DNA of 64,000 bases from positions 9,611,501 through 9,675,500 of the forward strand of contig JAYKKI010000009.1 in NCBI GenBank assembly GCA_039881145.1, written 5' to 3'. Position numbers and translations under genes: made by a program. The notes beneath the pieces are model-generated. The model saw only the letters and a list, made by a program, of their open reading frames with translations. It ran no database searches and had not been told where the DNA came from. Shown in pieces: positions 36,640 through 49,100 of the stretch (within the stretch, counting starts at the first letter, position 1; every line of letters begins with the position of its first letter). Origin of the DNA: Druceiella hillmani (taxonomy: Eukaryota; Arthropoda; Insecta; Lepidoptera; Hepialidae).

Positions 36640-37420
36640 AATTGTCATGTCATCATTGGAATCGTCATTTAAATTAATAACGAGGGGCTGTGGAATTTGT
36701 GACTCTCAAATCTTCATTTTGTAGGGCTTCTGTATGTCAAATACAGTTTTCTCAATTTTCTTTTGAGAAATTTACAATGGCCTAACAGAATAATTTCTCG
36801 ACATCTGCAGTTCTGCATGTGTTGTTTTTTTATTGCCATTTCTCCTTTTATTTGCACTCACGACAATTTTATAAGGTTATACGCAGTGATCAGGTGGCAA
36901 ACGAACAACTTCATGATCATGTTGGTTTGCCAATTGGTCTAAATAATAACCCTTTTTAAGAATATATGTGTATCTTTTCTCTCTTTCAGTTTTATTGTCC
37001 TGTAGATATTTTTGAATTATGTCTATCCTAGGTGCTTATGTAGATGCTCCGTTAATTTGCTGCGAGTGTCAACTGAAGTTATGGATAATGATTGCTGATG
37101 GGTCTTCTAAGCTCTACAGTGTTTGCTGAAACGACTCAGTAAATTCTTTAACATTAATTTCAGAATGATAGTCATTATCGTTTGCTTTTACTGTTCAAAA
37201 AATCCATTTGGCATATGGAAAAAATTCATATGTGGCATAACCTGCATGACAAACTATAAGTCGGCTTCCTTTTCAAACAAGTCAGGTTCGTCTAAGTGAG
37301 TCATTCTGACAAGTCAAGTTTCATGAAGACAAATACTTGAGCGTGTCTCCTCCCTATGTCAGTTTCTTCAACTTCTTTAAAAACTTTAGTTGTTCACGAA
37401 CCCCCTGTCCTTCCCGGAGT
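36640..37420 (-). pseudogene. Decayed DDE-superfamily transposase (DDE_3/Tc1-mariner-like)
   Basis: The minus strand carries, across frame breaks and stops, the ordered signature of an insect DDE_3-type transposase. SRLIVCHAGYATYEFFPYAK is at about 37275-37210 (family RLIVVHAGxxxGFVPNA). NDNDYHSEINVKEFTESF follows at about 37185-37130, then DPSAIIIHNFS with a stop and HSQQ at about 37105-37060 (family PSVIVLDNAxYHSR, with the catalytic Asp as His). APRIDIIQKYLQDNK comes next, and HDHEVVRLPPDHC at about 36925-36885 (family GHEVLRLPPYHC). The tail includes IKGEMAIKKNNTCRTADVEK at about 36855-36795. It would have catalysed cut-and-paste transposition and is inactive now. No clear terminal inverted repeats are visible. 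Confidence 0.75.
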
Positions 37421-37508
37421 TCTTTTTTTTTGTTGTTTTCTTTTTTTCACTTATTACCACACTGAAAACGCTCAATACGTTCCTTTGATTTTTCCGCTAT
37501 TATTTCGC

Positions 37509-37575
37509 TGACAGGCATTCACCATTAGAGTAAAGAGTTTACTTTTTTCTCTAATGGTGGATATCCGTCAGTAAC
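37509..37575. repeat. Hairpin, ~23 bp arms
   Basis: CTGACAGGCATTCACCATTA pairs with the reverse complement of TAATGGTGGATATCCGTCAG, with a few mismatches and a T-rich loop. It lies on the N-terminal side of the transposase relic and may be part of that element. Confidence 0.55.
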
Positions 37576-38207
37576 ACTTTTGCCAAAATCATTTAGACCG
37601 GTACTGGACGAGGCTTATCAATTTCTTCACGAATCTGAATCGAGCTTCCATTTAATTAATTGAAAAATGAAAATATATAAAAAATAATAAAAGATTCTAG
37701 TTAAGAAGTCGGATACAGAAGATATGAGAGTCCATTTACTAGCCAGGTCACAAAGAATCTCAAATAAATAAGTAAACAACACGCTTGCACTAATTACGAG
37801 GGCCGACTGACTTAAATAACTTTATCTGTTAACAGAGTATTATTATGTACCCCACCCAGACAGCCCAGACAGAGCATTGCCGACGTGCCAATTACTATAC
37901 GAAACGAGTTTTATCACTTCGCATGCAAAGAGACTGCAGTCGTAGTACATAAGAACAATTTAGAAAATATGAAATAAAAGTAAGAAAATATTTGACATGC
38001 TAAGATATAAAATAGTTTTTTACCAAATTTTTAAATAATTTCAACGAGTTTCTGCATATATTACATATCTTATATGGTTAGTCCATTTATTTTATTTTAA
38101 TAAATAAGAGAAACTGGTCTAAGTCTACATTGACCATAATTCGTATGCGAACAGCAAAAGAACAATTTAATTATACGAGTAATTTCATGATTTTTATATA
38201 TTTTCTT
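37576..38207. other. Gene-free stretch
   Basis: AT-rich, with a short CCCACCCAGACAGCCCAGACAG patch near 37852. Nothing recognisable. Confidence 0.5.
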
Positions 38208-38271
38208 CGTTAAAATAAGCAACATTAACATACAAATGTACTAGGAGACTATACTGAAAGTTCTCTAAGAA

Positions 38272-38487
38272 ATAATTCACAATTAAATGAAACTACGTGA
38301 TGTAGTATTATTTCTACTTTCTTTAAGTTCTTCACCACGACCTAGGTTTCGTTGTATTATAATATCTTCAGGTGGGCTAATAGCAAAGATAAAGAACTTA
38401 AACAAAGTAGAAATAATACTACATCACGTAGTTTCATTTAATTTTGAATAATGAATTTCTACAAAATTAACGCCAAATATATTCAAT
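38272..38487. mobile_element. Foldback repeat FB, two-arm copy inside LIR-L
   Basis: Left arm AATTCACAATTAAATGAAAC onward with ACTACGTGATGTAGT; return arm from AAAGAACTTAAACAAAGTAG to CGCCAAATATATTCAAT. The right arm of the inverted duplication lacks it near 50850-50890, so the insertion came after the duplication. Confidence 0.85.
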
Positions 38488-40259
38488 AAGACATCATTTT
38501 AAATATATTTTGATGTATTTATTTTAGTTCGTATTTTACAGTGCAAAAGGTTTTCTTTAAAAACAAAGATAACTTCTACACACTTGGTTTACGCAAAATT
38601 ATGGTTTAACACAAAATAATTACGTAACAACGGTTATATACTTAACTGTCATAAGTTTTAAATATAATTGAAGTTAAGTTTCTTAAACTTCTCTGACGTC
38701 TCTCCAATGAAATAAATATTTTTTCCATAAAATTACCATGCAATCATTTGAATTTAAATAAACTCATATCGTCGTGTTTTTATAATTCAACCATGTAGCT
38801 CATATATAGTAGTTTTATATCTCTGTTCATTCAAAACCTAAAACGTTAAAATCAATAATATCCACGCGAGCATTACCTACAGCGATTATCGAAGTAACAA
38901 CTCTGTCATCTAAGTCCGTTGGCAACTTGATGCAATAACTTGAAGGTTGCAGGCAATGTTCTAATCGAATCACTTGCAGCCGCGCTGACAGCCAGTCCAC
39001 TTAGCTCTCAGAGTAGTACAGTCATAACTCAACTTAGCAAAATATGTTTTTGTTAATAATACGTTTTTACATAATAAATTAAACTTCTGGTCTCCAATTT
39101 CATACTTAAGTAAGATTTTATGTTTATTGATTACTGTAATGTACTTTTTCTAAGTCTCTAAATGGAATAGTTTCTACCCCACTTATAAGGAACCAGTATC
39201 CAGTAATAGAACATGACAAGTTAAGATTGAGTGAAATCCGTTGTGTTTTATAAACGGAGTTGTTATAATTTATTTTAGCCTAACGTAAGATATTTTTTTA
39301 CATCAGGAGAATATCTTTATTATGGAAATGCAATTAATTGGCTCTGACAAGGAAATTCTTAGATGTTAAATTCTTCTGACAGCAGCAGTACACAAAACAT
39401 GGTAATTTGTTTCGTTATACCATATTTTTATTTGCATTGGAAGCCTACAATTTTGCTCTGATTCTAAATGGCACTAGTAATTATGGTATAGTCAACAGTA
39501 GATTTTATAGCAAGAAATTAGACTAAAAAATAACTTCTTTCCTATTCGATTTCTATTCAAACTATTACATTTATATATCTGTTCGAGTACCTTCGCTTTC
39601 AGGCTGTAACGGTTAGTAAAAACAAAAAAGACAAGTCGATGATAAAAAAAATTAGTGTAAAATTACTTACTTATGAAGTTTCCAAATAAGTTCGACCCAT
39701 TGGTTTTTAATCTTATGAATTAATTTTACATTCATTAAGTTCACATTAAATTATTGAATTAAGTTTACATTAATTAATAATCAGGAGAATATTCTATTTG
39801 TATACTTATCTATGCAGTATCATTTTCTGAGCATTTGTTACATATTGTATTAAATACATTATTCCTTCCTTATCTATGTTAACCTTCAAATGAATTCTGA
39901 TATCTTGGCTTCGAATAGAAAGCAGTAATCCTTTGAAATAGGTGCGTTGAACTATTGTTTCAAATTGAATATTCATTTTGTAATTACATTGACATATAGT
40001 TTGACGTAAAAATCACTTGGTTTTTTACATATTTGTATGTCGGTTATGATTTTTTGTAATCATTCGAATTATATTAAATGAGAAATAGTAATAATTGCTA
40101 CAGCAAATTATTTCATTCGCCTCATGTCTATATAACATATTAAATACAACCATTCGTGTAACTTTTGAGTCTATATAAATTGAAATTAAAATTTTATTTG
40201 ATGTAATATCATCGTCATATATATTAATACGCTAAGGTTAAGATGTTACTCTCCCTTTT

Positions 40260-40625
40260 TAGAAAAAACCTCACAACTAATCCACATAAATTATATATCA
40301 TTTTATAGATAATTGCTTGCTCTACCGGCATCCACAACTAAAAAATTTATTATTGCTATTGTTTTTGCAAATTAATTAATTATTAAAATTATATACACAA
40401 AACAGCAATGCTGCCATCTAACGGCTCAACGTCAATATGATTGACGGTAGGTAAAATTTTTGTTTAATTTCAAATCCACTCACGTATAAATAAAGTGGCG
40501 CTTTAGCTCAATGCTTTTGATACTTGCGCCTCTATATGTCAATTTTAGTAAAATATTTGTTTGATCTATCATCTGAGCTTCATAATGGAATAAATAATGT
40601 GAAGACTTCGCACGGGTCACGCTAG
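40260..40625 (+). mobile_element. Non-autonomous Helitron fragment, 3' end (HelC)
   Basis: The plus strand ends GAAGACTTCGCACGGGTCACGCTAG followed by T (40601-40626): a GTGAAG/CTTCgCAC hairpin, then CTAG|T, as in Helitrons. No protein is encoded. The 5' end is not recognised; its start here is estimated from where alignment with the right arm of the inverted duplication breaks. Confidence 0.55.
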
Positions 40626-43135
40626 TAAATAAATAAAATCAGTAGACTAATACGATGAAAAGATAACAAAACCTAATATCAATTCAACTATATTTGAACA
40701 GGTGGTATAGACGCATGTGTTCACTGTACCACGTGTACGTAACCTACGGCTACCCTTTCCATACACATGACATTTAGAAAGCTATACAAGTTGATCGTTA
40801 TTTCAAATGCGACTTCTCACCCATGCTTGATTAAATTATGTTATTCACCTATATATCATGCCCTCCAAGGGGGTGGACTTCAGCATTGAAGGGTCTACGG
40901 CAAAGGTCGATGTCACAATACTATTGAATTTAGTTTGCTTAGTTTTATTTATATGTAAGTAGGTGCTATGACAATAGTTATTTATAAATATTTAACTGAA
41001 TCATGAAATATTTTGTAACGATGAGTCACGCATAGCTCAAATACGAAGTTTATTTTGAATGTCAAGTACACACGTGTCAGTATTCACTGCCTTGTATTTA
41101 TGATAAGTAAAATTCAATTACATATTCTCGTTCATTCGCTGTTTGATAATATAATTTTGTTTTGAATCGTTTTGATATTGTATCAGACATTTTTTATTTA
41201 AAGTACAGTATTTGTTTATCTTTCATGTCTCCTCTATTTAGATGATACAACACCATAACCTTTCGACCTTAGATATTTTACCACCTTGTTATGTCACTTT
41301 TCTTTTCATATGCATCTATATTTATTACTCTAATGATCCATTTTTATTTTATCTAATGAATTAATTTTCTTTACAAGATTTTTCAAGCTTTACACTCTCA
41401 CTTCGCTTATGGTTTATGGAATTTTGCGCGTAGGTTTTAACGATAGAACTACATCTAGTATAATATGATAGAAATACATGAACGATAGAACTACTATACA
41501 TATAATTTTTATTAGTAACGGATTGAAATTTTTTTATTGAATTTTATTACAACCACGAAGTTAACATTAAAAAAAATGAACATAAATTATTTTTATTTCG
41601 ATAGGTTTGCATTTCGAAGAGTATATATAAAATACAAGTTTATTACATAGACTTGATATCGAAATGGAAATATTTGTGAAATAAAACAAAGAAAAAACGA
41701 CGAACGACGTTGATTTTAAGGAATTGAGCAAGTTTAGTAAAATACATAGGGACAGAATGAAGTACGGAGGAACTTTGATAACGCTGAATTTATAATTACT
41801 TTAAATCCAGTGGCTTATCAAATAATAATAAATAACTCATAGACTAACTAAATCATTTAAAGTAAATTTTTCCAGAAAATATTTCTTTCATTCCAATAAA
41901 AATATTTCTGTTATTCCCATAAATGGAACACTCATGACTTGAATTTCCGTCAAAAGTTTGTCATTTCATCGACTGACTTTCCCTTTATTTTCCTTCGTTT
42001 CGAAAAATCATTTTTCCCTCTATTTTCTCTACAATATCTACAGCTTTTGAGTATTTATTACTCCACAGCAAAGTAATGTTTCAAGTGTTTTTCTCATTCA
42101 ATATTAATATCTTTCATTTAAATATTACATGTACACTTGCCATGTTTAACGAATTTTTTAAAATTTATATTCACCATATATTTCGATTTATCTTGGTTTT
42201 ATATAAGAAAAATACATTCTGAAAACAAAACAGTACCTATGTACCACGAACAATTTTAGACCTTTTATAATAAATACAAATGTTCTCTTAACAATACAAA
42301 TATATTATTACTAGGTAATATAGCAGTTTAGATGTAATTCAATAAAAGCTACTATGAAGAAATAATAGTAACGTTAATAATAGCTTAGGCACAAAACATT
42401 TTTGAATAATATATTGTATTAAATTATTGTTTCAATTTAGTAAACATAGAATGATTTAATTTTTTATGTGGTTAAAAAACCATGTTCAAAGTATTATGCG
42501 TTGCGTTGGTTGCTGTTATATATAGGTAATTTTAACAATTGTTGCTTTAAAAAGTCTAGTAAATTTATTATGAAACAACTATATTTTTATCTTTGTACTT
42601 CTAAAATTATATTCGTATATTACTTATAGATACATGTTATACCGTGAAAAGTTTTTTAGTTTTAAAATAAATACTCCCGTTTTGCTTTAATTTTGTAATA
42701 TCCGATGCCGCTCCAAGTTTTAAGCCGAATAAAATGTGTTTAACGCAGATTTCTTTTTAAAGACAAAATATTTAAAAATGTTAACATTGCAAACAAATCG
42801 ATCTGTTTATTAACCATCTTTATGTACTATCCTATCAGGCAAAATAATTTCAGCGTAGAAATCAACAGTTACTAAACTGAGATTAAGAAAGAAATTATTA
42901 ATTTCTTGACGGCCTCCTATACTAAAACGTTATTTATTATGCAAAAATTCCCAGCAATTGATGTTGCAATGTCAGTTGAATAAGATGAACGTATAGGCAG
43001 AACCCAATCCTGAGGACCTATAATTTTTCTAGTATATTTTGCATTATGTTTTCTAGAGTTATTTGGGAAAATCAAGTTGATCCTGTTGATTACTTAGCTT
43101 GCAAGCTAGTCAAACTAATTGCTGGTGGTACATTT

Positions 43136-43345
43136 CTGTATTTACCGTATTTATTATTTTTATTTCCATATTTATTATTTTTATTTCCGTATTTATCATC
43201 TTTCTGTATTTTCTTGTAGGGTCTGGGTTTGCCTCCCCTTGGATGGATGACGATGAACAAGGGGCGAGTTTGTCTCAGACTTCGTTAAATCGTTAAAATC
43301 TGAAGGTGAAATATACGTTTTATACGACACGGGCATTTTTTTATA
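43136..43345 (+). other. Left-arm-specific segment: 21 bp tandem units and possible exon
   Basis: Contains about three units of TATTTATTATTTTTATTTCC (43143-43200), then TTTTCTTGTAG (an acceptor-like site ending at 43219) and a frame reading VGSGFASPWMDDDEQGASLS before stopping at 43296. The opposite arm lacks all of it between 46360 and 46400. The less AT-rich part after the acceptor-like site could be a small inserted sequence of transposon or gene origin; I do not recognise it. Confidence 0.35.
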
Positions 43346-43550
43346 TCCATCTAGAAGCAATTTCAAATAAATAACGTCGTCATTATTCGACCCGTGATTA
43401 ACATTTTAATATTCTTTATAAATCAGGTTTGATACAGAAACTGACATTTGTTCCGCAATAACATTTGCGTGTACAAGGTCAATATTAATTGATATACATT
43501 AAATCATAAAGTTTGATCATTCCTATTAACGTGTAATAGATTTGAATCCA

Positions 43551-46109
43551 TTTTTTCAATGTAATGCTCTTGAAGGTATCGATGCTAACTCCCTTAACTG
43601 AACTCATAGTGGCTTATTTATACCTTAAGATAAAATATTTATAAATTTTCGACAACTTTTCTAGAAATCTTGGGTTAAAATCTATTCACCAATAAATGAA
43701 GGTTAAGAGTGAGTGATATATAATAGGACCAGCAGATTCATAAATTTTTTTTGTTTAAAAATGTATCCTATCTACGATAGATTAAATTCTAAAGTAAAAG
43801 CTCGAGAATCCATATTTTTCTCACATTTTGAATTAGGAAAAGCAATTTTTGACTATTCCCACTTTTGTCTATTAAATATTAGTATCGACTTTAATAATGT
43901 CTACACTTCTTTTTGATCTGAGTCAAACTTCTTATGTTCCTATTTCGTTATCAATCTATCTCTACGCCGGCCGTTTAAACTGTTGTATCATCTATGATTA
44001 ATATAATGTGCCCCGTTTATGTGTTTTGATCATCGACTTATTACATGTACCGTCTCGATTTTACATTCCGCGAAATCTAAATTGAATTATTTGTGTTTGC
44101 ATGAATGTACGTATAGTATAAGTTTAGTGGTGTTCAATAATATCGAAAAGGATGTCGATAATCGTTTTTTAGTTTTAAGGTTTATTTTTAAAAATTTTAA
44201 TCTGTTAATATATCTAACTCAAGACATTTTTCAATCGAAGTGAACATATTAATAAATTACAAATATTTAAAAATTTAGATCATATCAAAAACGAATTAAA
44301 ACTTACATCAAATATTTCATTTACATTGAGAAGAGTTTGTTAAAAAGCTTTGTTTATTTTAAGGTTATAACAATAATTTTATCATTGTAAATTATTGTGT
44401 ATTTTAAAATATATTATATTTCATGGGATAAACTTTAAACAAATATATTAAATAATTGTATAATATTAAATAATTATCAGCAGCAGTTACATAACTTTAA
44501 TTTCAATTAGATAATTTATTTAACTTTGTCATCCTACAAAAAATTTAAGAAATTGTTAAGTAATACCATTATGATTACATTCGTATTTTTGTATCATAGG
44601 ATTGGAAAAAAACAACAATAATTAATCGAATAAAAATTACATTTTTAATTGCATTTCGAAACACAATTAATGATATTCACTCATATACTATTTGATGGCG
44701 TAGGCGACAAAATCTTTCTTAAATTTCTTTGAAATATTGCATGAACTTGCAAAATACGCATAACTGCAAAATATTTCAAAATAACATCTATTGCGCTGTG
44801 GTATACAGTAGACAGACGCATAGATACGAGTATAATTAAATTATAAGGTTGCTAGTTTGCTACGGATCTCTAAAGAGAGCAATTCTTTAACTACTAACTC
44901 TATATACAATTAATATATTCGTGTAACTAGGCCTATTATTCTGTAAATTGTCATATACGAAATAATATTTCGTGTGCGGGTTTTTTAAAATAAAAACAAA
45001 AGTACGCTTTCCATTCTTTACATATTACTTGCAAAATGTACATTTACCTGGTTTTTCTCGATATGTCGTGCCACAATTCAGAATAGAATAAGACATTATT
45101 TTTCTAAACATACTAAAAATATAAATTCAAAATCGCCAAAAAACCAGAACGCAATTTTTTGCGTGGCACTAGATGCGACTTGGGTTGCAAAAACGATACA
45201 AATGGTTTTAATTTTGCTATATTTTTCTAACACATGGCATCATTACTATATATCAATATGCTTCCATTCACTTTGTTCGTCTACTTGGTATAAGTTAATG
45301 ATTTTAACATATTTAGGCGCTATGTGTAAGTACACTGATAAATAAAAGTTAATGAAATGAATTTTTTTTACTAAAAATGGATTCTGGGAAATTATTCTTT
45401 GTTTTCTTGCGTTTCTTATTTTCATAATTCTATCTACATTTCTATTAAGTGTAGACGTTCAATACATCAGTATGTCTGCAATTCTGAAATTGTATATTTT
45501 TTAAGAGCGATGGAAGATTTTTTCGTTTACAAATGTTTAATGGTTTATTACTTAAATAATAATTGTACAAAGAAAGCAAATTGGTTAAACCGTGCTTCAA
45601 GTATATTCAAAATAAAGTAAATTTTATTTCATTTTGCAAAAAGACTGTAAAAAACCTTTCATGGTGTAATTTAGCTTAATATTTGCTGGTATAGACAATA
45701 CGATCTAGATTTAAATTTATCGAACTTTTATTTCATTCACACATTCATTTCTAAATCTACTTGTAGATACAAGCTTTCGAAATTAATTTCCTATGCAGAT
45801 GTAGAAATTATTAACACAAAAGCTCACTTGGAGAACAAAAATATTGTTCTCTATCGAACCTGGAGTGACCGGCAACACGTAGCCGACTTTGATATTTTTA
45901 AAATTCTAAATATAATGATCACTAGTAAAAGCACCCAAAGTAATTTACTAATCCTTAGCCAGAAAAGCAATCTTAATTACGTCGCATACAGAGTAATTTG
46001 TTACAATTATGACGCTTGTATATGGAAACGTGTAAATATTGTATTAGACCTTTTTAAGGAATATGAATGTTAATGACCTAAAAGCATCTGACGACTTAAT
46101 TATGAAAAA
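43551..46109. other. Spacer at the centre of the large inverted duplication
   Basis: 2.6 kb of AT-rich DNA with no visible match between its two halves. Frames at 43713, 44019, 45163, 45399 and 45828 (60-81 codons, plus strand) have AT-driven composition and no family resemblance. No RNA gene is seen. Confidence 0.5.
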
Positions 46110-49100
46110 GTTATACAGTTGAGTTATATATCAATAATGACTGTCCCACTTTATGACTTAATTAGCAATAAATGATCTTACACGTGCAAATGTCAAAGGT
46201 CAAAATTTATCAATAAATATTATTTATAAACAATATTATACAACCAAAAGTCAATGACTTATTGCGTAAAGATTTGAGTTTCAGCATCAAATATGACGTG
46301 AATATTGAAAAGGTACTTATGGGTTGCTAGTGGAATAACGATGACGGTATTTATTTGAAGTTGCTTTCAAATAGATTTACGATAAATACAGAAGTTCGCT
46401 GTTAGCAATTAGTTTGACTGGCTACGAGGCTGTGTAATCAACATAACCGAGTTGTTTTTCAGCATGATTACATACCGTAAAGCATACTTGACAGAAAATA
46501 TAGAAGTCGAGGCGTTCTATTTTTACATGAAACTTATTCAACTGACATTACACCATCAACAGTTCAGAATATTGATAAAATCATTAACAGTTCAGAATAT
46601 TAATAAATAGTGCTTCATTATGTAAGACCTTCAAAAAACCTCTATATTTCTTTATTACGCTTAAAAATATACTGCCGTTTTCTATCAGACGAGACAGTAC
46701 ATGAAGATAAGAAATAAAAATTGTTTATAATGTCAATTTTTTCATATTTTTTGTCCATAGAGGGACTTCCAGGTTGAAAACTTGTAAGCCTATCCAAAAA
46801 ATTCATGCAACACTACACTTAATAAAAAAATAAACGACAGCCATGTTTTTTATTTTATGACCAAAAACTTGTTCAGTTGAATGTATACTTATATACGAAT
46901 ATCGAGCAAACAGATACAAAATATAACATTGTAGAACAAATATTGAATATATTTGGCGTTAATTTTGCAGAAATTTAACATTCACAATTAAATGAAACTA
47001 CGTGATGTAGTATTATTTGTACTTCTTTTGAGTTCTTTACCACGACCTAGGTTTTGTTGTATCATAACATTTTCAGGTGGGCTATTAGCAAAAATTCAAT
47101 CGTCTTTGCTAATAGCCCACTTGAGGATGTTGTATAACGAAACCTAGGTCGTGGCAAAGAACTCAAAGTCCAGTTAATACTACATCACGTAGTTTCATTT
47201 AATCTGTAGCACAAATTTACTAAACTTAGTAAAATAAAATTTTTTTAAAACCATTTATAAATCACGGAAACAAAGTAATGAATAATATTTTAAACACCGA
47301 ATTATGTGTTGTTGATTAAATTGAAGTTCCACCTTTCCATTATATGTGTACATGTTCCACATTTCCATATTGAACATTTCCATTATTTCTTCACACTAGC
47401 TTTTATCGAATTAATTCTAACATGTTATATTATATGGTTATAATATTTTGTGTCGTTAAGAGAATATTAGCTTTTATAATAAAAGGTCTCAAATTTCTAG
47501 AGTGTTTTCTCTTGTGAGTATTTCCCTTTAGATCAAATCAAGATAAATCAAAATTTTTTTTAAGAAAACATGATATCCTGAAACGGATTGGAAAATGAAA
47601 TATAAATATATTAAATTAGGAAAATAATGAAAACAGAGCTTTGATATGGAATATAAATCACTTAGGATCTGTAGATTTTGTGAAGAAAACAGGGAAAAAA
47701 TCGAAACGAAGGAAAGAAGAGAAAATTTTTATCGATGAAGCGATAACCTCTTGAGTCAAGTCGTGTATATTTCATTTTCACAGAAATTCTTATTGGAATT
47801 AAAGATTTATTTTCTGAACAAAATTGATTTTCAATGATTAGCTTACTTTATGAGTAATCTATAGCTATTGGATATGCCAATGATTTTCAAAAGCAATTAT
47901 TATTATCAAATGGTTTTTTTTTCTGTATTTACTTGAGATCTATACAATCAATACGCAGTAATTTATTGTTCTTGTTTTGTTTCAGGAAATTTACTTTTAA
48001 AGTTTTAAATTAAAGTCATTAGAAATTAATTCTACGTAATGTACGTGTACGCCATTGTCAGACACTACAGTGTAAAATATTTGGAATAATTTTATGTACT
48101 TGTGAATGTAGGTTAATAGGAACTTTTTAAACTATAAAATTTTGGAATAAATTTTTAATAGAGTAATTTTACAAAAAAATACCATTTTTTCAGTCACAAC
48201 ACGAACTTGTCATAAATCTTTTTATGATATTTTTCGGAAATAATTAGTGGAGACAAAATTATATGTGTAGTTTTTCGTACTAATTCTTAACTGTTAATTA
48301 TTTCCTTATCATGTATTATTTAACTTATTTTAATGAAATTTGATGAAATGAAATTTTTGTAACCAATAAAAACTGGAAAAATGTAAGTAGAACTGACAAT
48401 TGAAAATAAAAAGAAAAGTCACGTGAAGAAATACATGAAAATTATCAAAAACAATGAAGTGTAAAAATATCTCGGGTGGAGAGTTTATTATGTGATAACA
48501 TATAAATAAATGATATGTACACAGAGTTGTATTTGAATGATATTTCTCATATATCGACAAAAGATTCGTGAAAAAATTATGTGATCAAACTCAAATCTAT
48601 TATAGATGACAGTGAATGAACCGTAATGTATAAATGGATTTTATTTATATCTATTAAGTTTATAAAAATACGAATAGGGAGTACCGACTCGTGTACATAT
48701 GACATTTAAAATAAATTTCGTATTTGATCTACCAGTGATATTTCATCGCAAAACATTCTATTGTTTACAAAGTGTTTCGCGGCCAACATTATGTTAAATA
48801 TTTAATTTATTAAACATTTATAAATGACTACTTTTATGGAACCTACCACTAAGTAAACTAAACAAAAATCTAAAATTAAGAAACAAGAACTAAAAACTAA
48901 TTCAATAGCATTATGGTGTCAAGTTTTGTCGTATAATCTTCACTATTCAATTCCACCGCTTTTGAAGCCATTATACATAGATGAAAAATATAGTTCATTC
49001 AAGCACCAACGAGAAGTCTCATAAATTAACGATCAATATGTACGGCTCTTATATGTATGGAAATGGCGATTGTGGGCTATGAATATGTGATACAGTCACC

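Larger units (their letters stand above)
38208..43550 (+). repeat. Large inverted duplication, left arm (LIR-L)
   Basis: Collinear with the reverse complement of 46110-50945. Anchors, outer to inner: AGCCAGTCCACTTAG (38990) against 50445; GGAACCAGTATC (39189) against 50221; ACAGTAGATTTTATAGCAAG (39496) against the reverse of about 49890; TTCCATACACATGA (40758) against 49050; CCTTCGTTTCG (41992) against 47700; CAATGTCAGTTGAATAAG (42967) against 46540; CAAACTAATTGCTG (43110) against 46410. Divergence is clear, so the duplication is old. It holds no credible gene. Insertions specific to this arm are FB at 38272-38487, a Helitron tail ending at 40625, and 43140-43345. Confidence 0.85.

Noticed and set aside
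40496..40535. tRNA- or SINE-like GGCGCTTTAGCTCAATGC
   Set aside because: Only a few bases resemble a tRNA 5' half; no anticodon arm or B box follows.
43713..46073. Series of 60-81 codon plus-strand frames in the inverted-duplication spacer
   Set aside because: No domain, no splice logic linking them, and amino-acid content follows base composition.
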